From Thermoleophilia bacterium (GTDB lineage Bacteria > Actinomycetota > Thermoleophilia > Gaiellales > SKUG01), in NCBI GenBank assembly GCA_025964455.1, contig JAOPYU010000273.1:1-6759 (forward strand): a stretch of 6,759 nucleotides of DNA. The letters are read 5' to 3'. The notes under the pieces are model-generated. The model did no database searches. It worked only from the letters and a program-made list of their open reading frames with translations, and was not told where the DNA came from. The position numbers and the translations under genes are program-made. This document shows positions 5,524-6,759 of the stretch, in pieces (position 1 is the stretch's first letter; each line of letters begins with the position of its first letter).

Positions 5524-6759
5524 TCAGGCCAGGCCGACCACGGCGTCGCGTCCCGCCGCGAGCGCCTCGTCGAGCTTGGATGCGTCCTTGCCGCCCGCAC
5601 GCGCCATGTTCGGACGTCCGCCGCCACCGCCGCCGACGATGCCGGCGACCGCCTTGACGATCTCGCCCGCGTGCGCGCCCTGCTTGACCGCACCCTCGGC
5701 GGCGCTCACGAGCAGGGACACCTTGCCGGCTCCACCCTCGGCGCTGCCGAGGATGACCACGGCGCCCGAGCCGAGCTTGCCCTTGAGGCGGTCGGCCAGG
5801 TCGAGCAGCTCGTCCCCGCCGAGCGAATCGTCGCGGTAGGCCACGACCGAGAACGGGCCGGTGTCCACGCGGGCAGCCATCGCCGCGTCGAGCGCGCCAC
5901 CGCTCCGCAACGCCGACAGCTCCTTCTCGAGCCGGCGATTGGCGGCCTGCAGCTCCCCCACGCGCTCTGGCAGCCGGTCGAATTCGATGCCGAGCGTACG
6001 GGCCGCGAGGTCGGCGGCGTCGGCACGATCGCGCAGCCAACGCACGGCACCCTCGCCCGTGAGCGCCTCGACGCGGCGCGTGTTGGAGCCGACGCTCGAT
6101 TCGCCGAGGATGAGCACCGGACCGATCTGGCCGGTGTTGCTCACGTGCGTGCCGCCGCACAGCTCGAGCGACCACGAGCCGTCACCGACCGACACCATCC
6201 GCACCACGTCGCCGTACTTCTCACCGAAGAGCATGGTGGCGCCACGCTCGCGCGCGGTCTCGATGTCGACCTCCTCCCACGTCACCGGCTCGGCCGCGGC
6301 GACGTGGTCGTTGGCGATGCGCTCGACGCGTGCGAGCTCGTCGGCCGCCACGCCGCTCGTGTGCGAGAAGTCGAAGCGGAGCCGGCCCGGCTCGACGAGC
6401 GAGCCGGCCTGCCGCACGTGGTCACCGAGCACGTCGCGCAGCGCCGCATGCAACAGGTGCGTGGCCGTGTGGTTGCCCTGCGTCGGCAGCCGGTGCGCGG
6501 CGTCGACGGTGGCCGTGACTGCTTCGCCGGCAGCCAGCGTGCCGTCGAGCGTCGCGACGATCACCTGGTCACCGTCGAAGCGCATCACCGATTCGATGAC
6601 CGCGATGCCGCTGGGCCCGACGATCCTGCCTGCGTCGGCGACCTGGCCGCCCCCCTCGGCGTAGAAGGGCGTGCGTTCGAGCTTGAGCAACACACGTCGG
6701 CCGGCCTCGTCGCCGGTGATCGGCTCGAGCGCCGTGACGGTGGTCGCCAGCTCGAGATC
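5524..6759 (-). CDS. alaS: Alanyl-tRNA synthetase, C-terminal part, N-terminus cut by window edge
   Basis: AlaRS charges tRNA-Ala and clears mischarged Ser- and Gly-tRNA. The 411 visible residues lack the aminoacylation core, which lies beyond the right edge; complete proteins have about 870–900 residues. Visible in order: the start of the editing region, RTPFYAEGGGQ (29–39); the editing-site HTATH (97–101, HxxxH); CGGTH (201–205), which supplies the other metal ligands; and NTRRVEALTG, typical of the editing domain end. A helical coiled stretch (about 240–290, with LQAANRRLEKELSALR) follows, then the C-Ala/DHHA1 domain with its glycine run GGGGGGRPNMARAGG (376–390). All expected editing metal ligands are present. 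The reading frame continues unbroken to the edge, so no internal start is needed. It is the first visible gene of the alaS–ruvX–mltG run. Confidence 0.97.
   Translation of the reverse strand, partial: DLELATTVTALEPITGDEAGRRVLLKLERTPFYAEGGGQVADAGRIVGPSGIAVIESVMRFDGDQVIVATLDGTLAAGEAVTATVDAAHRLPTQGNHTATHLLHAALRDVLGDHVRQAGSLVEPGRLRFDFSHTSGVAADELARVERIANDHVAAAEPVTWEEVDIETARERGATMLFGEKYGDVVRMVSVGDGSWSLELCGGTHVSNTGQIGPVLILGESSVGSNTRRVEALTGEGAVRWLRDRADAADLAARTLGIEFDRLPERVGELQAANRRLEKELSALRSGGALDAAMAARVDTGPFSVVAYRDDSLGGDELLDLADRLKGKLGSGAVVILGSAEGGAGKVSLLVSAAEGAVKQGAHAGEIVKAVAGIVGGGGGGRPNMARAGGKDASKLDEALAAGRDAVVGLA

Overview
The window is high-GC bacterial chromosome (about two thirds G+C by eye, with strong G/C at third codon positions). 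The gene content fits an actinomycete-type genome. My best guess is Thermoleophilia (Solirubrobacterales or relatives), because the order alaS–ruvX–mltG–aroE is an actinobacterial arrangement and because large secreted YCF48-repeat proteins with this style of N-terminal segment are, as I recall, common there. That placement is from memory and was not checked by search.

Layout, right to left on the minus strand. The C-terminal half of alaS (alanyl-tRNA synthetase, cut by the right edge) is followed after 17 bases by ruvX/yqgF (pre-16S rRNA nuclease / Holliday junction resolvase-like). The ruvX stop overlaps the start of mltG (endolytic murein transglycosylase) in an ATGA arrangement. These three form a tight, translationally coupled housekeeping run. 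At the left edge, also on the minus strand, is the N-terminal part of aroE (shikimate dehydrogenase), cut by the edge.

Between mltG and aroE sits an oppositely oriented two-gene block on the plus strand. The first gene (664–3096) encodes a secreted protein of about 810 residues with a signal peptide. It carries about 14 YCF48/Asp-box beta-propeller repeats, which appear to be inserted into a separate cysteine-bearing beta domain whose two halves lie at the extreme N- and C-termini. The second (3118–3534) encodes a small 138-residue protein of unknown function. Its ribosome binding site lies in a small hairpin 2 bases after the upstream stop. The block shares a short divergent intergenic region with aroE (596–663) and converges on mltG across 209 non-coding bases (3535–3743). 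That gap holds nested inverted repeats and three copies of TCGTGCGC, a candidate terminator region or small interspersed repeat.

The housekeeping genes serve translation, rRNA maturation, cell-wall glycan processing and aromatic amino-acid synthesis. The plus-strand block looks like an accessory extracellular module placed inside that cluster. I see no tRNA, rRNA, CRISPR array, insertion sequence or defence system here.
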